A stretch of 64,000 nt of DNA from Klebsiella huaxiensis (GCF_003261575.2 NZ_CP036175.1:2480001-2544000), one strand, 5' to 3'. Shown: positions 35,101-43,037, counted from the stretch's first letter. Notes: a model not told the origin generated them from the letters alone. Translations and numbers: made by a program.

Positions 35101-35160
35101 CGTATTGAAGGTAGTGGTGTCCGTCACCCGCTGCAGGCGTTACTGGAGATTATTGGATGA
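32104..35160 (+). CDS. ydiJ: YdiJ, FAD/Fe-S D-2-hydroxyglutarate dehydrogenase-type oxidase
   Basis: This is a 1018-residue fusion. The N-terminal FAD-binding-4 domain holds PRGGGTGTNGQALN (about residue 85). The FAD-linked oxidase C domain follows with FGHVDAGVLHVRP (about residue 455). A ferredoxin-type 4Fe-4S segment has CLACKACSTQCP (about residue 675). A C-terminal heterodisulphide-reductase-like CCG domain has GCCGMAGTYGHE (about residue 950). E. coli YdiJ oxidises D-2-hydroxyglutarate. The menI start overlaps the ydiJ stop by 4 bases (ATGA), so the two are translationally coupled. Confidence 0.93.
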   Translation: MIPQISQAPGVVQLVLNFLQVLEQQGFTGDTATSYADRLTMATDNSVYQLLPDAILFPRSTADVALLARVAAEERFKTLIFTPRGGGTGTNGQALNAGIIVDMSRYMNRIIEINPEEGWVRVEAGVIKDQLNQYLKPYGYFFAPELSTSNRATLGGMINTDASGQGSLVYGKTSDHVLGVRSVLIGGDILDTQQIPVTLAETLSAEQSAIGRIYRTVYQRCKAQRQLVIDKFPKLNRFLTGYDLRHVFNDEMSEFDLTRILTGSEGTLAFITEARLDITRLPKVRRLVNIKYDSFNSALRNAPFMVEAKALSVETVDSKVLNLAREDIVWHSVSELITDVPDKEMLGLNIVEFAGDDAEMIDRQVTTLCQRLDELISRNEAGVIGWQVCNELDGVERIYAMRKKAVGLLGNAKGAAKPIPFAEDTCVPPEHLADYIVEFRALLDGHGLSYGMFGHVDAGVLHVRPALDMCDPQQEMLMKRISDEVVALTAKYGGLLWGEHGKGFRAEYSPAFFGEELFSELRKIKAAFDPDNRLNPGKICPPEGVDAPMMKVDAVKRGTFDRQIPIAVRSSWRGAMECNGNGLCFNFDAKSPMCPSMKVSNHRIHSPKGRATLVREWLRLLADRGIDPNQLENDLPEKRASLRTLVERTRNSWHARKGEYDFSHEVKEAMSGCLACKACSTQCPIKIDVPEFRSRFLQLYHSRYLRPVRDHLVATVESYAPLMAHAPKIFNFFINQPWIRKLSEKHIGMVDLPLLSTPSLKQQMVGHRSVNTTLEQLEGLSAEQKAKMVLVVQDPFTSYYDAQVVADFVRLVEKVGYQPVLLPFSPNGKAQHIKGFLTRFARTAQKTADFLNRVAQLGMPMVGVDPALVLCYRDEYNQVLGDKRGDFRVMLVHEWLPQALSATAVQDQGGESWYLFGHCTEVTALPASTKQWADIFARFGAKLENVNVGCCGMAGTYGHEVKNHANSLAIYALSWQQAMQRLPRNRCLVTGYSCRSQVKRIEGSGVRHPLQALLEIIG

Positions 35161-35567
35161 TTTGGAAACGTCAAAGTACGCTGGAACAGCTGAACGCGAT
35201 GGGTGACGGCAATATGGTCGGTCTGCTGGATATTCAGTTTGAAGCGATTACCGATGACTCGCTCGAGGCGACGATGCCGGTAGACGGTCGCACCCATCAG
35301 CCCTTTGGGCTACTGCACGGCGGCGCGTCGGTGGTGTTAGCCGAAACGTTAGGCTCGGTGGCCGGCTATTTGTGTAGCGAAGGAGAGCAGAAGGTGGTGG
35401 GGCTGGAGGTCAATGCCAATCACATTCGCTCGGTGCGTAGCGGCAGGGTTCGCGGCGTGTGCCGGGCGCTGCACGTTGGCTCTCGCCACCAGGTCTGGCA
35501 AATCGAAATCTCTGATGAGCAGGGGCGTCTTTGCTGCTCTTCACGGCTCACCACGGCAGTGATATAA
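35157..35567 (+). CDS. menI: 1,4-dihydroxy-2-naphthoyl-CoA hydrolase MenI
   Basis: MenI is a hotdog-fold thioesterase that releases DHNA from DHNA-CoA in menaquinone synthesis. The 136-residue protein has the 4HBT-type signature QPFGLLHGGASVVLAETLGS (active-site Glu in LAETLGS) and a hydrophobic hotdog helix. The start MIWKRQSTLEQLNAMG is the usual E. coli YdiI start. It overlaps ydiJ by 4 bases; why a menaquinone enzyme is coupled to a hydroxyacid dehydrogenase is not clear, though electrons from YdiJ may enter the quinone pool. A bidirectional terminator follows. Confidence 0.94.
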   Translation: MIWKRQSTLEQLNAMGDGNMVGLLDIQFEAITDDSLEATMPVDGRTHQPFGLLHGGASVVLAETLGSVAGYLCSEGEQKVVGLEVNANHIRSVRSGRVRGVCRALHVGSRHQVWQIEISDEQGRLCCSSRLTTAVI

Positions 35568-35572
35568 GATAA

Positions 35573-35597
35573 TCAGGGGGGAGCATTTCCCCCCTGA
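35573..35597. terminator. Bidirectional terminator after menI
   Basis: A near-perfect stem TCAGGGGGGA/TTCCCCCCTGA with a GCAT loop separates convergent menI and the small minus-strand gene. The T-run on either side is weak. Confidence 0.7.
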
Positions 35598-35600
35598 ACT

Positions 35601-35789
35601 TTACTGCGTCTCGTCTTTAATGGTTTCACTTGCGCCATTCTTCTGCACTGAAGCAATCCCCTTTTTCGCAGCCTCCTTAGATGAATACATTTCACTGGAG
35701 GCAATCGTTTCGTGATTATCCGCTTTTAGCACAAAATACCAGGGTTGAGAGACGTTCTTTTCCGATTTTTTTATGACGTAATAGCCCAT
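35601..35789 (-). CDS. YegP/UPF0339-type small protein
   Basis: This is a 62-residue single-unit member of the DUF1508 (YegP) family: GYYVIKKSEKNVSQPWYFVL, then SSKEAAKKGIASVQKNGASE. E. coli YegP carries two such units in tandem; here there is one. DUF1508 units form small beta-sheet modules of unknown function. The ribosome site AAGGAGTGAAGA precedes the ATG. It is monocistronic and convergent with menI. Confidence 0.8.
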   Translation of the reverse strand: MGYYVIKKSEKNVSQPWYFVLKADNHETIASSEMYSSKEAAKKGIASVQKNGASETIKDETQ

Positions 35790-35953
35790 TCTTCACTCCT
35801 TATATGAGTTACCCACGCCATAATCTGTAGACCATCATCTCTCATATGACAAGTATTCACATGATAAATATAAAATAATAAAAACTTCGTAATATATATG
35901 CTAATATTTTAGATACGAAGATTTACAAGGTAACAAAGAGGACGGAGTTAGCT

Positions 35954-36202
35954 ATGGGTATCATTTCCTGGATTATTTTTGGGCTTATTGCCGGTATTTT
36001 AGCCAAGTGGATTATGCCGGGGAAAGACGGCGGTGGTTTTATCGTTACCGTAATTCTCGGTGTCATCGGTGCTGTAGTTGGTGGCTGGATCAGCACCTTC
36101 TTCGGTTTTGGCAAGGTGGACGGGTTTAATTTTGGTAGCTTTATCGTGGCGGTAATCGGTGCGCTGGTGGTACTGTTTATCTACAGGAAGATTAAGAGCT
36201 AA
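35954..36202 (+). CDS. GlsB/YeaQ/YmgE-family membrane protein
   Basis: This is an 82-residue protein with three hydrophobic segments and the family signature MGIISWIIFGLIAGILAKWI plus GGGFIVTVILGVIGAVVGG. It belongs to the transglycosylase-associated (GlsB/YeaQ/YmgE, PF04226) group, small inner-membrane proteins that are often RpoS- or stress-induced. Several paralogues are usual, so I do not assign a symbol. A good ribosome site (GAGGACGGAG) and a downstream terminator at 36238 make a complete unit. Confidence 0.85.
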   Translation: MGIISWIIFGLIAGILAKWIMPGKDGGGFIVTVILGVIGAVVGGWISTFFGFGKVDGFNFGSFIVAVIGALVVLFIYRKIKS

Positions 36203-36237
36203 TTCTTCCTGCGCACGAATTGAGTCATAAAATGAAG

Positions 36238-36267
36238 AGGCTGCCGCCATTGTCGGCAGCCTTTTTT
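36238..36267 (+). terminator. Terminator after the GlsB-family gene
   Basis: AGGCTGCCG pairs with CGGCAGCCT around a 7-nt loop, followed by TTTTTT. Confidence 0.88.
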
Positions 36268-36319
36268 AATCGTTATAAATCACCTGATTGGCTGATAAAT
36301 CCATGGCGAAGTTATAGGC

Positions 36320-36637
36320 TTACAGGCCCGGCATATCAGGCATTGGCACGACTTCCACGCGAACTTCATAATGTTTAGCTTTGCTGGCAGGAATAAGCGG
36401 TGTGAGTTTATTAATGGTTTCAACCGGGTTATCGGTTGCCACTGTTGCGGAGAATAATACCGGCTTTTGCGGTGGTAAAGGGGGAAACGGCATCGGACCG
36501 TGGCCCTGAGTGAGTTCAAACGGCGGATGGCCTGCATTATTGGCTGTCGGTACGGGAGCCTCTGCTTTATCTGCGGCAAAAGCGCTGGCGGCTGTAATCG
36601 AAACAATTGCGAAAAGTGCAATGATTGCTTTTTTCAT
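36320..36637 (-). CDS. Small exported protein of unknown function
   Basis: This is a 105-residue protein with a Sec signal (MKKAIIALFAIVSITAASAFA, cleaved before ADKAEAP). The mature part of about 84 residues is proline-rich (GHPPFELTQGHGPMPFPPLP) and then holds a compact motif (VATDNPVETINKLTPLIPAS, KHYEVRVEVVPMPDMPGL). The ATG at 36637 follows GAGGTGATAAAA; a GTG nine bases earlier is possible. I do not recognise the family, though the C-terminal half (DNPVETINKLTPLI plus KHYEVRVEV) resembles short periplasmic repeat proteins known in enterobacteria. It is monocistronic. Confidence 0.72.
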   Translation of the reverse strand: MKKAIIALFAIVSITAASAFAADKAEAPVPTANNAGHPPFELTQGHGPMPFPPLPPQKPVLFSATVATDNPVETINKLTPLIPASKAKHYEVRVEVVPMPDMPGL

Positions 36638-37003
36638 TTTTATCACCTCGTGAGTTTGTGGATAAAAGCATAGAGGCTACGCTTTTGGCAAACAATCCCA
36701 CGGCGGGCGAATCCTATGAATCTCCTTATTTCTTAACGAATGTGAAGGCCTTACCGAAGACGGCGAGGCTCACGGATTTATAGTGGGAAGAGGTTAATCG
36801 AGCAAAACGCTTATAATTAACAATACGGCCATACACATCGACATTACATCTGTTTCTATATCCATAATCCAGTACTACATACGTTCCTGATAAGTCAGCA
36901 TTGTGACATTGCGTTTAAAGATGAAGAAAATTTAGCAGCTCATTTTACACGAACTAGCTTTTGGCAAATAAATCTTTATTTCTGTGAAACAGGAGTACTT
37001 ATA

Positions 37004-37051
37004 ATGAAAATGAATAGAATCTATTGCATGAATGTATTTGCTTTGAAGTAG
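37004..37051 (+). CDS. Possible 15-residue peptide with strong ribosome site
   Basis: The frame MKMNRIYCMNVFALK, stop TAG, is preceded by AGGAG with an 8-base spacer, an ideal Shine-Dalgarno. The MNRIY core resembles the start of extended signal peptides of autotransporters, so it may be a remnant of one or a leader peptide. Length alone does not prove coding; no homologue is known to me. Confidence 0.35.
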   Translation: MKMNRIYCMNVFALK

Positions 37052-37108
37052 TATGAGAATTGTTCGTTTTTCGCTCACTCACTGCGAGTCGAGCACTGGG
37101 GCTAAGCG

Positions 37109-37136
37109 GCTGATTTGACACATCGGGGTAATCAGC
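37109..37136 (+). other. Inverted repeat, possible RNA hairpin
   Basis: GCTGATT and AATCAGC form a 7-bp stem around a 14-nt loop, followed by AGAATGACTCTTTTTC. It could end a small RNA, or the short frame upstream, on the + strand. The U-tract is displaced by about nine bases, which weakens the terminator reading. Confidence 0.4.
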
Positions 37137-37349
37137 AGAATGACTCTTTTTCTATTTCAAAAATCGGTATTTTCGATACATCTTTTCCATTGCACCTCAG
37201 AACACCGCCTGATAATAAATAACTTATTATTTTTCAGTATATTAAAACAAAAAATGATGGGCTGAAAACGCGGGGAACAGGGTCTATGCTTATAAAAAGT
37301 ACAAAAAAAGAGCCTGATAGGGGAATACCCCTTCTCTGGATGGGTTGAA

Positions 37350-37366
37350 GTGATAATCATTATCAC
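37350..37366 (+). promoter_or_regulatory. Fur box of the suf operon
   Basis: GTGATAATCATTATCAC is a perfect 17-bp palindrome matching the Fur consensus, 48 bp before the sufA start. In E. coli the suf promoter is repressed by Fur-Fe and activated by OxyR and apo-IscR. Only the Fur site is clear to me. Confidence 0.9.
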
Positions 37367-37413
37367 TAACATAGCGGGTATGCCCTGATGGCGTCAACCT
37401 ATGAGGTAGAGCG

Positions 37414-37791
37414 ATGGACTTACAAGCAGGAACTTTTAATCCCGACGATTTTAGCTGGCGCGGTCTGGAGATGACCCCGGCCGCCGCCGCCCATATTTGC
37501 GATCTGGTCCGTAAGCAACCCGAAATGCAGGGACTGCGTCTTGGCGTCAAAACCAGCGGCTGCGCCGGTTTTGGATACGTCCTCGAATTAATCGCCGAAC
37601 CGGCGAAAGACGACCTGTTGTTCGAGCGTGACGGCGCGAAGCTGTGGGCACCGCTGCAGGCTATGCCGTTTATCGATGGCACCGAGCTTGATTACGTTCG
37701 CGAAGGCTTAAATCAGATCTTTAAATTCCATAATCCAAAAGCCCAGCACGAATGCGGCTGCGGTGAAAGTTTTGGCGTTCAGGCGGAGTAA
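37414..37791 (+). CDS. sufA: Iron-sulfur carrier SufA
   Basis: SufA is an A-type Fe-S carrier that accepts clusters from SufBC2D and passes them on. The 125-residue protein (E. coli 122) has the three conserved cysteines Cys50 (TSGCAGFGY), Cys114 and Cys116 (HECGCGES). A second non-conserved cysteine is at 29. The C-terminus is three residues longer (QAE). The start follows GAGGTAGAGCG. It heads sufABCDSE, which is induced by iron lack and oxidative stress; sufB starts 2 bp after its stop. Confidence 0.97.
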   Translation: MDLQAGTFNPDDFSWRGLEMTPAAAAHICDLVRKQPEMQGLRLGVKTSGCAGFGYVLELIAEPAKDDLLFERDGAKLWAPLQAMPFIDGTELDYVREGLNQIFKFHNPKAQHECGCGESFGVQAE

Positions 37792-37793
37792 CT

Positions 37794-39281
37794 ATGTCTC
37801 GTAATACTGAAGCAACTGACGATGTCAAAACCTGGAGCGGCGGGCCACTCAACTATAAAGAAGGCTTTTTTACCCAGCTACAGACCGATGAGCTGGCGAA
37901 AGGCATAAATGAAGAGGTGGTTCGGGCGATATCTGCACGCCGCAATGAGCCAGAATGGATGCTGGAGTTTCGTCTTAATGCGTTTAAAGCCTGGCAGGCG
38001 ATGGAAGAACCGCACTGGCTAAAAGCGCATTACGATAAACTAAATTATCAGGATTACAGCTATTACTCAGCGCCCTCCTGCGGCAACTGCGATGACACCT
38101 GCGCATCTGAACCCGGGGCTCAGCAACAAACCGGTCCCAGTGCATTTCTGACCAATGAAGTGGAAGAGGCGTTTAACCTGCTCGGCGTGCCGGTACGTGA
38201 AGGGCGAGAAGTGGCCGTCGACGCCATTTTTGACTCGGTTTCCGTGGCGACCACCTACCGCGAAAAGCTGGCGGAGCAGGGGATTATTTTCTGTTCCTTC
38301 GGCGAAGCGATCCACGATCACCCTGAGCTGGTGAAAAAGTATCTCGGCACCGTGGTGCCCGGCAATGACAACTTCTTTGCCGCCCTTAACGCGGCGGTCG
38401 CATCCGATGGCACCTTTATCTACGTGCCGAAAGGCGTACGCTGCCCGATGGAACTGTCGACCTACTTCCGTATTAACGCCGAGAAAACCGGCCAGTTTGA
38501 ACGCACGATTCTGGTGGCCGATGAAGGTAGCTACGTCAGCTATATTGAAGGCTGCTCGGCACCGGTACGCGATAGCTACCAGCTGCACGCGGCGGTGGTC
38601 GAAGTCATTATTCATAAAGACGCCGAGGTGAAGTACTCCACGGTGCAAAACTGGTTCCCCGGCGACAACAACACTGGCGGGATCCTTAACTTCGTCACCA
38701 AACGCGCCCTGTGCGAAGGTGAAAACAGCAAAATGTCGTGGACCCAGTCGGAGACCGGCTCGGCAATCACCTGGAAATACCCGAGCTGTATTCTGCGCGG
38801 CGACAACTCTATCGGTGAATTCTTCTCGGTGGCGCTCACCAGCGGTCATCAACAGGCGGATACCGGGACCAAAATGATTCATATCGGTAAAAATACCCGC
38901 TCGACGATTATCTCGAAGGGGATTTCCGCCGGTCATAGTCAGAATAGTTATCGCGGGCTGGTGAAAATCATGCCGACGGCGACCAACGCGCGCAACTTTA
39001 CCCAATGCGACTCCATGCTGATTGGCCCGGATAGCGGGGCGCATACCTTCCCGTATGTGGAATGTCGCAACAACAGCGCTCAGCTGGAGCATGAAGCCAC
39101 TACGTCGCGTATTGGTGAAGACCAACTGTTCTACTGTCTACAGCGCGGGATCAGCGAAGACGATGCGATTTCAATGATCGTCAATGGTTTCTGTAAGGAC
39201 GTCTTCTCAGAGCTGCCGCTGGAATTTGCCGTTGAAGCGCAAAAATTGCTGGCGATTAGTCTTGAACACAGCGTCGGCTGA
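37794..39281 (+). CDS. sufB: Fe-S assembly scaffold SufB
   Basis: SufB forms the SufBC2D scaffold on which clusters are built from SufE-delivered sulfur. The 495-residue protein contains the right-handed beta-helix core. The cysteine-bearing VECRNNSAQLEHEATTSRIG is near residue 420, and QCDSMLIGPDSGAHTFPY precedes it; both are typical of the sulfur-acceptor and cluster face. The N-terminal CGNCDDTC motif is also present (near residue 100). Its start is 2 bp past sufA, so coupling is likely. Length and sequence are as in E. coli. Confidence 0.97.
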   Translation: MSRNTEATDDVKTWSGGPLNYKEGFFTQLQTDELAKGINEEVVRAISARRNEPEWMLEFRLNAFKAWQAMEEPHWLKAHYDKLNYQDYSYYSAPSCGNCDDTCASEPGAQQQTGPSAFLTNEVEEAFNLLGVPVREGREVAVDAIFDSVSVATTYREKLAEQGIIFCSFGEAIHDHPELVKKYLGTVVPGNDNFFAALNAAVASDGTFIYVPKGVRCPMELSTYFRINAEKTGQFERTILVADEGSYVSYIEGCSAPVRDSYQLHAAVVEVIIHKDAEVKYSTVQNWFPGDNNTGGILNFVTKRALCEGENSKMSWTQSETGSAITWKYPSCILRGDNSIGEFFSVALTSGHQQADTGTKMIHIGKNTRSTIISKGISAGHSQNSYRGLVKIMPTATNARNFTQCDSMLIGPDSGAHTFPYVECRNNSAQLEHEATTSRIGEDQLFYCLQRGISEDDAISMIVNGFCKDVFSELPLEFAVEAQKLLAISLEHSVG

Positions 39282-39297
39282 TAACAAAGGAAATAAG

Positions 39298-40044
39298 ATG
39301 TTAAGTATTAAAAATTTGCAGGTCGCCGTTGAAGATAAAGAGATCCTGCGCGGACTGAATCTGGACGTTCGCCCTGGCGAAGTGCATGCGATTATGGGGC
39401 CAAATGGTTCCGGAAAAAGTACGCTTTCGGCAACGCTCGCCGGGCGCGAAGACTATGAAGTTACCGGCGGCAGCGTGGAGTTTAAAGGCAAAGATCTGCT
39501 GGATCTGGCCCCTGAAGATCGCGCGGGCGAGGGCATTTTTATGGCCTTCCAGTATCCGGTAGAGATCCCCGGCGTCAGCAATCAGTTTTTCCTGCAAACC
39601 GCACTTAACGCTGTGCGCAGCTACCGCGGCCAGGAGCAGCTCGACCGTTTTGACTTCCAGGATCTGATGGAAGAGAAAATTAAGCTGCTGAAAATGCCGG
39701 AGGATCTGCTGACCCGTTCGGTTAACGTTGGCTTCTCCGGCGGCGAGAAAAAGCGCAACGATATCCTGCAGATGGCGGTGCTGGAGCCGGAGTTGTGCAT
39801 CCTGGATGAGTCTGACTCGGGGCTGGACATTGACGCTCTGAAGATTGTTTCCGATGGCGTCAACTCCCTGCGCGACGGCAAGCGCTCGTTTATTATCGTC
39901 ACCCACTATCAGCGTATTCTCGACTACATCAAGCCTGATTACGTCCACGTGCTGTATCAGGGGCGGATTGTGAAATCCGGCGATTTTACTCTGGTCAAAC
40001 AACTGGAGGAGCAGGGCTATGGCTGGCTTACCGAACAGCAGTAA
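39298..40044 (+). CDS. sufC: Fe-S assembly ATPase SufC
   Basis: SufC is the ABC-type ATPase of SufBC2D. The 248-residue protein starts MLSIKNLQVAVEDKEIL at 39298, after AAGGAAATAAG. The longer frame from 39184 is the tail of sufB read in another frame. Walker A (GPNGSGKST), Q-loop (AFQYPVEIPG), signature (FSGGEKKRNDI), Walker B (CILDESDSGLD) and the switch His (VTHYQR) are all present. The sufD start lies 26 bases inside the sufC end. Confidence 0.97.
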   Translation: MLSIKNLQVAVEDKEILRGLNLDVRPGEVHAIMGPNGSGKSTLSATLAGREDYEVTGGSVEFKGKDLLDLAPEDRAGEGIFMAFQYPVEIPGVSNQFFLQTALNAVRSYRGQEQLDRFDFQDLMEEKIKLLKMPEDLLTRSVNVGFSGGEKKRNDILQMAVLEPELCILDESDSGLDIDALKIVSDGVNSLRDGKRSFIIVTHYQRILDYIKPDYVHVLYQGRIVKSGDFTLVKQLEEQGYGWLTEQQ

Positions 40045-41293
40045 CGCGCTGCAACAGTGGCATCATCTGTTTGAAGCCCAGAGCGAACAGCGTAGCCCAC
40101 AGGCGCACCAGCATCTGCAACAATTACTGCGTCTGGGCTTGCCAACGCGTAAGCATGAAAACTGGAAATATACGCCACTGGATGCATTGCTCAACCAGAC
40201 CTTTGTGACGGCTCAGCCGGAGGCGCTGACTCCTGCGCAGCGGGATACTCTGGCACTGCCCATCGATGCCTGGCGTCTGGTGTTTGTCGATGGCCAGTTT
40301 AGCGCAAGCTTAAGTGATGATCTGACCGCCAGCGGCTACGATGTCAGCGTGGATAACCAGAGCCAGGCGCTACCCGATGCCGTGCAGCCAGAGGTGTTTC
40401 TCCATCTCACCGAAAGCCTGGCGTCAACCGTCACTCACATCCGCGTCAAGCGTAATCAGCGCCCGCAGAAGCCGCTGGTAATCATGCATCTGACTCACGG
40501 ACTGGCGAACGATGAGATGAACACCGCTCACTATCGGCATCATCTGGAGCTGGAGAGCGGCGCGCAAGCGACGATCATCGAACACTACCTGAGCCTGAAC
40601 GGCGAACGCCACTTTACCGGTGCGAGGCTGACTATGTCGGTGGCTGATAACGCTCATCTCCAGCACATCAAGCTGGCCTTTGAGAACGCGCAGAGCTACC
40701 ACTTTGCTCATAACGACATGGCGCTCGGGCGTGATGCCTCGGCTTTCAGCAGCAGTTTTCTGCTAGGTGCTTCGGTGCTGCGCCACCACACCAGTTCGCA
40801 GCTCAATGGTGAAAACAGCAACCTGCGCATTAACTCGCTGGTGATGCCGGTCAACAACGAAGTGTGTGACAGCCGCACCTGGCTTGACCACAAGGTGGGA
40901 TATTGCAACAGCCGCCAGCTTCATAAAACCATCGTCAACGACAAAGGTCGGGCGGTGTTTAATGGCCTGATCAATGTGGCGCAGCATGCCATTAAAACCG
41001 ATGGCCAGATGACCAACAACAACCTACTGTTGGGGCGTTTGTCTGAAGTGGATACCAAACCGCAGCTGGAGATTTACGCCGATGACGTTAAATGTAGCCA
41101 CGGCGCGACCATCGGCCGCATAGACGATGAGCAGCTGTTTTACCTGCGCTCGCGCGGTATCACCCAACAGGCGGCGCAGCAGATGATTCTTTACGCCTTT
41201 GCTGCAGAGCTAACGGAAGCTATCGACGATGAGGCGCTCAGGCAACAGATCCTGGCGCGTATTGGCCAGCGTTTGCCGGGAGGTATGGCATGA
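40019..41293 (+). CDS. sufD: Fe-S assembly protein SufD
   Basis: SufD is the SufB paralogue that completes SufBC2D and helps iron entry. The 424-residue protein starts MAGLPNSSNALQQWHHLF, as in E. coli, overlapping sufC by 26 bases. The conserved KHENWKYTPLDALL and the C-terminal HGATIGRIDDEQLFYLRSRG (with His near residue 361) are seen. The sufS start overlaps its stop (ATGA), so sufCDS are tightly coupled. Confidence 0.96.
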   Translation: MAGLPNSSNALQQWHHLFEAQSEQRSPQAHQHLQQLLRLGLPTRKHENWKYTPLDALLNQTFVTAQPEALTPAQRDTLALPIDAWRLVFVDGQFSASLSDDLTASGYDVSVDNQSQALPDAVQPEVFLHLTESLASTVTHIRVKRNQRPQKPLVIMHLTHGLANDEMNTAHYRHHLELESGAQATIIEHYLSLNGERHFTGARLTMSVADNAHLQHIKLAFENAQSYHFAHNDMALGRDASAFSSSFLLGASVLRHHTSSQLNGENSNLRINSLVMPVNNEVCDSRTWLDHKVGYCNSRQLHKTIVNDKGRAVFNGLINVAQHAIKTDGQMTNNNLLLGRLSEVDTKPQLEIYADDVKCSHGATIGRIDDEQLFYLRSRGITQQAAQQMILYAFAAELTEAIDDEALRQQILARIGQRLPGGMA

Positions 41294-42510
41294 CATTTTC
41301 AGTGGAACGGGTGCGTGCGGATTTCCCGCTGCTCAATCGTGAGGTTAATGGCCAACCGCTGGCTTATCTCGATAGCGCCGCCAGCGCGCAGAAACCGGAA
41401 GCGGTGATTAATGCCGAAGCAGAGTTTTACCGTCACGGCTATGCGGCGGTGCATCGCGGTATTCATACGCTCAGCGCGGAAGCGACGGCGCGAATGGAAC
41501 AGGTGCGCCAGCAGGCGGCAACCTTCCTGAACGCCCGCTCAGCGGAAGAACTGGTGTTTGTTCGCGGTACCACCGAGGCGATTAATCTGGTGGCGAACAG
41601 CTGGGGGAGTGCCTGTGTTGGCTCGGGCGACAATATTATCGTCAGCGCAATGGAGCATCACGCCAACATTGTCCCGTGGCAGATGCTGTGCGCCAGAGTC
41701 GGGGCGCAGCTGCGGGTGATCCCGCTCAATCAGGACGGCACTCTGCAACTGGATGCGATCCCAGGTCTGTTTGACGAACGGACCCGCTTACTGGCTATCA
41801 CCCAGGTTTCGAATGTGCTGGGCACCGAAAACCCCATTTCGGCTCTGATTGCTTTGGCTCATCAGCATGGGGCTAAAGTGCTGGTCGATGGCGCACAGGC
41901 GGTGATGCATCATCCGGTAGATATGCAGGCCTTGGATTGTGATTTTTACGCCTTTTCCGCGCACAAGCTGTACGGTCCAACCGGGATAGGCGTGCTCTAT
42001 GTTAAGCAGGACATATTGCAGGAGATGCCGCCGTGGGAAGGTGGCGGGTCGATGATCGCCACCGTGAGCCTGACAGAAGGCACTACCTGGGCAAAAGCGC
42101 CATGGCGCTTCGAGGCGGGAACGCCGAATACTGGCGGTATTATCGGCCTTGGCGCGGTGCTGGATTATGTTAGCGCGCTCGGGTTGGAGCATATCGCTGA
42201 ATATGAACAAACCCTGATGCGCTATGCGCTACAGGCGCTGAAGAGCGTGCCGGATTTAACCCTTTACGGCCCGGAAAACCGTCTGGGGGTGATTGCCTTT
42301 AATCTCGGTAAGCATCACGCCTACGACGTCGGCAGTTTCCTCGATAACTATGGGATTGCGGTGCGGACCGGTCATCACTGCGCGATGCCGTTAATGGCGT
42401 TCTACGGTGTTCCGGCCATGTGTCGGGCATCGCTGGCGATGTACAATACTACGGAAGAAGTGGACAGGCTGGTGGCTGGGCTGCAGCGAGTCCATAAATT
42501 ATTGAGCTAA
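41290..42510 (+). CDS. sufS: Cysteine desulfurase SufS
   Basis: SufS is a group II PLP-dependent desulfurase that takes sulfur from cysteine as persulfide. The 406-residue protein has the PLP lysine in FSAHKLYGPTGIG (about residue 226) and the persulfide cysteine in VPAMCRASLAMYN (about residue 380), with the RTGHHCAMPLM loop before it (Cys about residue 364). It starts inside the sufD stop. Partner SufE follows by 11 bp and activates it. Sequence length is standard. Confidence 0.97.
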   Translation: MTFSVERVRADFPLLNREVNGQPLAYLDSAASAQKPEAVINAEAEFYRHGYAAVHRGIHTLSAEATARMEQVRQQAATFLNARSAEELVFVRGTTEAINLVANSWGSACVGSGDNIIVSAMEHHANIVPWQMLCARVGAQLRVIPLNQDGTLQLDAIPGLFDERTRLLAITQVSNVLGTENPISALIALAHQHGAKVLVDGAQAVMHHPVDMQALDCDFYAFSAHKLYGPTGIGVLYVKQDILQEMPPWEGGGSMIATVSLTEGTTWAKAPWRFEAGTPNTGGIIGLGAVLDYVSALGLEHIAEYEQTLMRYALQALKSVPDLTLYGPENRLGVIAFNLGKHHAYDVGSFLDNYGIAVRTGHHCAMPLMAFYGVPAMCRASLAMYNTTEEVDRLVAGLQRVHKLLS

Positions 42511-42521
42511 AGGAAGCAACG

Positions 42522-42938
42522 ATGGCGGCTTTACCCGACAAAGACAAACTGCTGCGCAACTTTAGCCGTTGCGCAAACTGGGAAGAGAAGTATCTCTACA
42601 TTATTGAACTCGGTCAGCGTCTGGCATCGTTGAGCCCCGAGGAACACATCGCGCAGAACATCATTCAGGGCTGCCAGAGTCAGGTGTGGATTGTGATGAC
42701 GCAGGATGAGACTGGCGCCATCGTGCTTCGCGGCGACAGCGATGCAGCCATCGTAAAAGGGCTTATCGCGGTGGTGTTTATTCTTTATGATCAGATGACC
42801 GCCAAAGATATCACCGCTTTTGACGTGCGTCCGTGGTTCGAAAAAATGGCCCTGACACAGCACCTCACCCCATCCCGGTCGCAAGGACTGGAAGCCATGA
42901 TCCGTGCAATTCGCGCGAAAGCGGCAATTCTTAGCTAG
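42522..42938 (+). CDS. sufE: Sulfur-acceptor protein SufE
   Basis: SufE takes sulfur from SufS on Cys51 (IIQGCQSQVWI) and carries it to SufB. The 138-residue length matches E. coli. The surrounding loop and the W and V residues that contact SufS are intact. It is the last gene of sufABCDSE. A hairpin and ldtE follow; no strong terminator is visible, so some read-through to ldtE is possible. Confidence 0.97.
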   Translation: MAALPDKDKLLRNFSRCANWEEKYLYIIELGQRLASLSPEEHIAQNIIQGCQSQVWIVMTQDETGAIVLRGDSDAAIVKGLIAVVFILYDQMTAKDITAFDVRPWFEKMALTQHLTPSRSQGLEAMIRAIRAKAAILS

Positions 42939-42970
42939 AATAAAACAGGTAGATTTCATTCTGTTATGCG

Positions 42971-42993
42971 CGACGGGAGTTTGCTTCCCGTCG
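42971..42993 (+). terminator. Hairpin between sufE and ldtE
   Basis: CGACGGGA and TTCCCGTCG form a stable stem with no T-run after it. It may stabilise suf mRNA or be a weak terminator. Confidence 0.45.
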
Positions 42994-43037
42994 GCATACA
43001 GGCCTGGCGTTTTATCAGCGAAAGAAGGAATCTCAGT

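Larger units (their letters stand above)
36638..37413. other. 776-bp interval before sufA, largely non-coding
   Basis: No large reading frame is plausible here. It holds a 15-codon frame with a strong ribosome site (37004), an inverted repeat (37109), an AT-rich stretch around 37210-37260 of the kind IHF binds, and a perfect Fur palindrome (37350) before sufA. E. coli encodes the small RNA RydB in the equivalent ydiH-sufA interval; I cannot confirm a homologue from memory of its sequence. Confidence 0.5.

Noticed and set aside
38067..39125. 352-codon open frame opposite sufB
   Set aside because: Antisense shadow of sufB, no recognisable domain.
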